From: JAYQUR01 sp038133505
GTDB lineage: Bacteria; Pseudomonadota; Alphaproteobacteria; MPNO01; UBA830
Direction of reading: 5' to 3'
DNA: 15,196 nucleotides
Assembly (NCBI GenBank): GCA_038133505.1
Contig: JAYPTI010000081.1
Coordinates: 1-15,196, forward strand
Positions within the stretch are counted from its first letter, which is position 1. The number at the start of each line of letters is the position of its first letter. Shown in pieces: positions 13,953 through 15,196 of this stretch. Position numbers and translations under genes: made by a program. The notes beneath the pieces are model-generated. The model was given only the letters and a program-made list of their open reading frames with translations. It did not search any database and was not told the origin of the DNA.

Positions 13953-14693
13953 ATGGAAGAAGAAATTCAATTCGCTCGCGCCGCCGGACAGCCTGCGGCC
14001 AATCCGGTGGAGGACGTGATGGCGCGGCGCTTTGCGTGTCGTGCCTTTCTGCCCACGCCGGTGGCACGCGAAACCGTGGAGGCCATCCTGCTGGCTGCCG
14101 CGCACGCGCCGAGCGGGGCGAACATCCAGCCCTGGAAGGCCTATGTCGTCTCGGGCCCCGCCAAGGACGCGATCTCGGCGGAAATCTTGCGGGCGCACGA
14201 GAGCGAACGCGACGCGCATGCGTCCGAGTACAAATATTATTCCGATTCGCTTCCCGAACCCTTTCTCTCGCGCCGCAAGCAGTTCGGCGAAATTTTCTAC
14301 GGGGCGCTCGGTATCGCGTACGCCGATACGGAAGGGCGCCTGCGTCAGACGGGGAAGAATTACGGCTTCTTCGGCGCCCCGGTCGGAATCTTCTTCACGA
14401 TTGCCCGCGACCTCGAGATCGGCAGCTGGCTCGATCTGGGCATGTTCGTCCAGAACGTGATGCTGTCGGCCAAATCCCGCGGGCGGGACACCTGCGCGCA
14501 GGAAACCTTCTCCAAATATCACGGGATCGTCCGGCGGCACCTTCCGATAGGGCCGTCCGAAATTCTCGTTTGCGGCATGTCGCTGGGCGTCGGCGACGAG
14601 GCGGCAAACGCGACGCGCGGCGTGCAGGGGCGCGCGCGGCTCGACGAAATCGCGGATTTTTCGGGATTCCGAACCCCGCAACGCAACAGCTGA
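13953..14693 (+). CDS. FMN-dependent nitroreductase, PnbA-like
   Basis: This 246-residue protein is a nitroreductase that reduces nitro groups with NAD(P)H using FMN. The FMN-phosphate site is RRFACRAFLPTPV (25-37), followed by HAPSGANIQPWKAYV (51-65), both diagnostic; the dimer-side FMN segment includes GFFGAPVGIFFTIARDLEIG and WLDLGMFVQNVML, and the C-terminal loop is GMSLGVGDEAANA. I chose ATG 13953 because AGG lies 7 nt upstream; ATG 13947 is two codons earlier and TTG 13929 is also in frame. It runs 14 nt ahead of a PnbB-like lyase gene, the same pairing as pnbA-pnbB for 4-nitrobenzoate, where PnbA stops at the hydroxylamino stage. That context is the main reason to prefer a nitroaromatic substrate over a generic quinone or nitrofuran reductase role. 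Confidence 0.85.
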   Translation: MEEEIQFARAAGQPAANPVEDVMARRFACRAFLPTPVARETVEAILLAAAHAPSGANIQPWKAYVVSGPAKDAISAEILRAHESERDAHASEYKYYSDSLPEPFLSRRKQFGEIFYGALGIAYADTEGRLRQTGKNYGFFGAPVGIFFTIARDLEIGSWLDLGMFVQNVMLSAKSRGRDTCAQETFSKYHGIVRRHLPIGPSEILVCGMSLGVGDEAANATRGVQGRARLDEIADFSGFRTPQRNS

Positions 14694-14707
14694 GAACGGA
14701 GGCTGGC

Positions 14708-15196
14708 ATGGATCAACGGCAGGAACTGATCGATACGAGCATCTCGTTTCTGGAAACGGTCAAGAACCGGACGCCGGGCGACGAGCTCGAGAAATTTCTG
14801 AACGCCGAGTGCGGTCCCGGCTCCGACATCTACGATGCTATCGCCGGACTGGCGAGACAGGGCGTGACCGAGGGGTGGGCGGCGAACGAGGAAGTCGGCG
14901 GGGCCACCTACAGGCGCAGCAAGCTGCTGGAGCCGACCCCGGAAACCTTCCACTTCAGCATCACGCTGGTCTACATGGACAGCGAGGAGGTGTTCCGGGG
15001 CCAGTATCACGGTCACCCCTATGGCGAGATCAACCTCATCGTGCCGATCACCGAGGGCGCCGCGGTGTCCGGCCCGAACGGCTGGTGCTACGGCGGATGG
15101 ACGTCGCCCGCTCCCCGGGAGCCACCATTATCCCGAAGTGAAAGGCGGCGCCGTCATACAGATGTTCTATCTGCCGGCGGGACGAATTTCCTATGA
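14708..15196 (+). pseudogene. pnbB: 4-hydroxylaminobenzoate lyase-like protein (PnbB/DUF4863 family), apparent frameshift near the 3' end
   Basis: PnbB converts 4-hydroxylaminobenzoate to protocatechuate and ammonia. The first 136 residues fit that small cupin-like family: MDQRQELIDTSISFLETVKN at the start, then GQYHGHPYGEINLIVPI and GPNGWCYGGWTSPAP. After Pro136 the frame turns into Arg/Ser-rich nonsense (REPPLSRSERRRRH) with no stop before the window ends. Moving one base forward after the CCCC at 15113-15116 restores family-like sequence, GSHHYPEVKGGAVIQMFYLP and AGRISY, to the window end at about 162 residues, the expected length. So one extra C in the run is the simplest explanation, either a sequencing error or a true mutation. 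GGAGG is 5 nt before the ATG, just after the nitroreductase stop, so the pair is an operon. The gene probably ends just beyond the window. Confidence 0.7.

Noticed and set aside
1..15196. CRISPR array, tRNA, rRNA or phage integration site
   Set aside because: No regularly spaced repeats and no tRNA- or rRNA-like sequence were seen on reading the window; the only mobile element is the IS30-family copy.

Overview
The window is GC-rich DNA from a draft bacterial assembly; a 10-N gap lies at 1410-1419. The gene content points to an alphaproteobacterium, most likely of the Rhodospirillales/Rhizobiales type: a lone tripartite-tricarboxylate-type binding protein, luciferase-like monooxygenases, a class III cyclase fused to TolB-like and TPR parts, an IleS2-like isoleucyl-tRNA synthetase, and a ClpS with an NDDYTPREF motif. 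This assignment rests on recognising protein families, not on a marker gene.

Layout. 1-307 is a gene-free leader. 308-1339 encodes an exported solute-binding protein. A strong GC hairpin and the assembly gap separate it from two tandem flavin-dependent monooxygenase genes (1571-2911 and 3023-4366), which are about 80% identical and also share their 82-nt leaders. 4441-6324 is a class III adenylate/guanylate cyclase - TolB-like - TPR gene cut into two open frames by one in-frame TAA at 5575-5577. A palindrome-rich block (6339-6382) separates it from a convergent gene.

That gene is the clearest discovery here. It encodes a PEP-CTERM exported protein on the minus strand and has been split by an IS30-family element (7046-8078) flanked by GGG target repeats. 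Removing the element and one GGG restores a continuous 222-residue protein with a signal peptide, a ribosome site and a well-formed promoter. The transposase of the element appears to have lost its first catalytic aspartate (Asp to Gly at residue 176), so this copy may be immobile in cis.

8402-11539 is ileS. It is followed by an alpha/beta hydrolase (11656-12546), which converges with a two-gene minus-strand unit: clpS, then a LigI-like amidohydrolase (13800 down to 12567). Divergent from clpS is a nitroreductase (13953-14693) and, 14 nt later, a 4-hydroxylaminobenzoate lyase-like gene (14708 to the window end). This is the pnbA-pnbB pairing that converts nitrobenzoate to protocatechuate. The lyase frame is broken by an apparent one-base excess in a C run at 15113-15116.

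Together the genes suggest a heterotroph that takes up and oxidises organic acids and aromatic or heterocyclic compounds. The binding protein, two monooxygenases, nitroreductase/lyase pair and lactonase-like amidohydrolase fit that picture, but no single complete pathway is present. Three reading-frame lesions in 15 kb (one IS insertion, one nonsense codon, one frameshift) could be real gene decay or, for the last two, draft-assembly errors.
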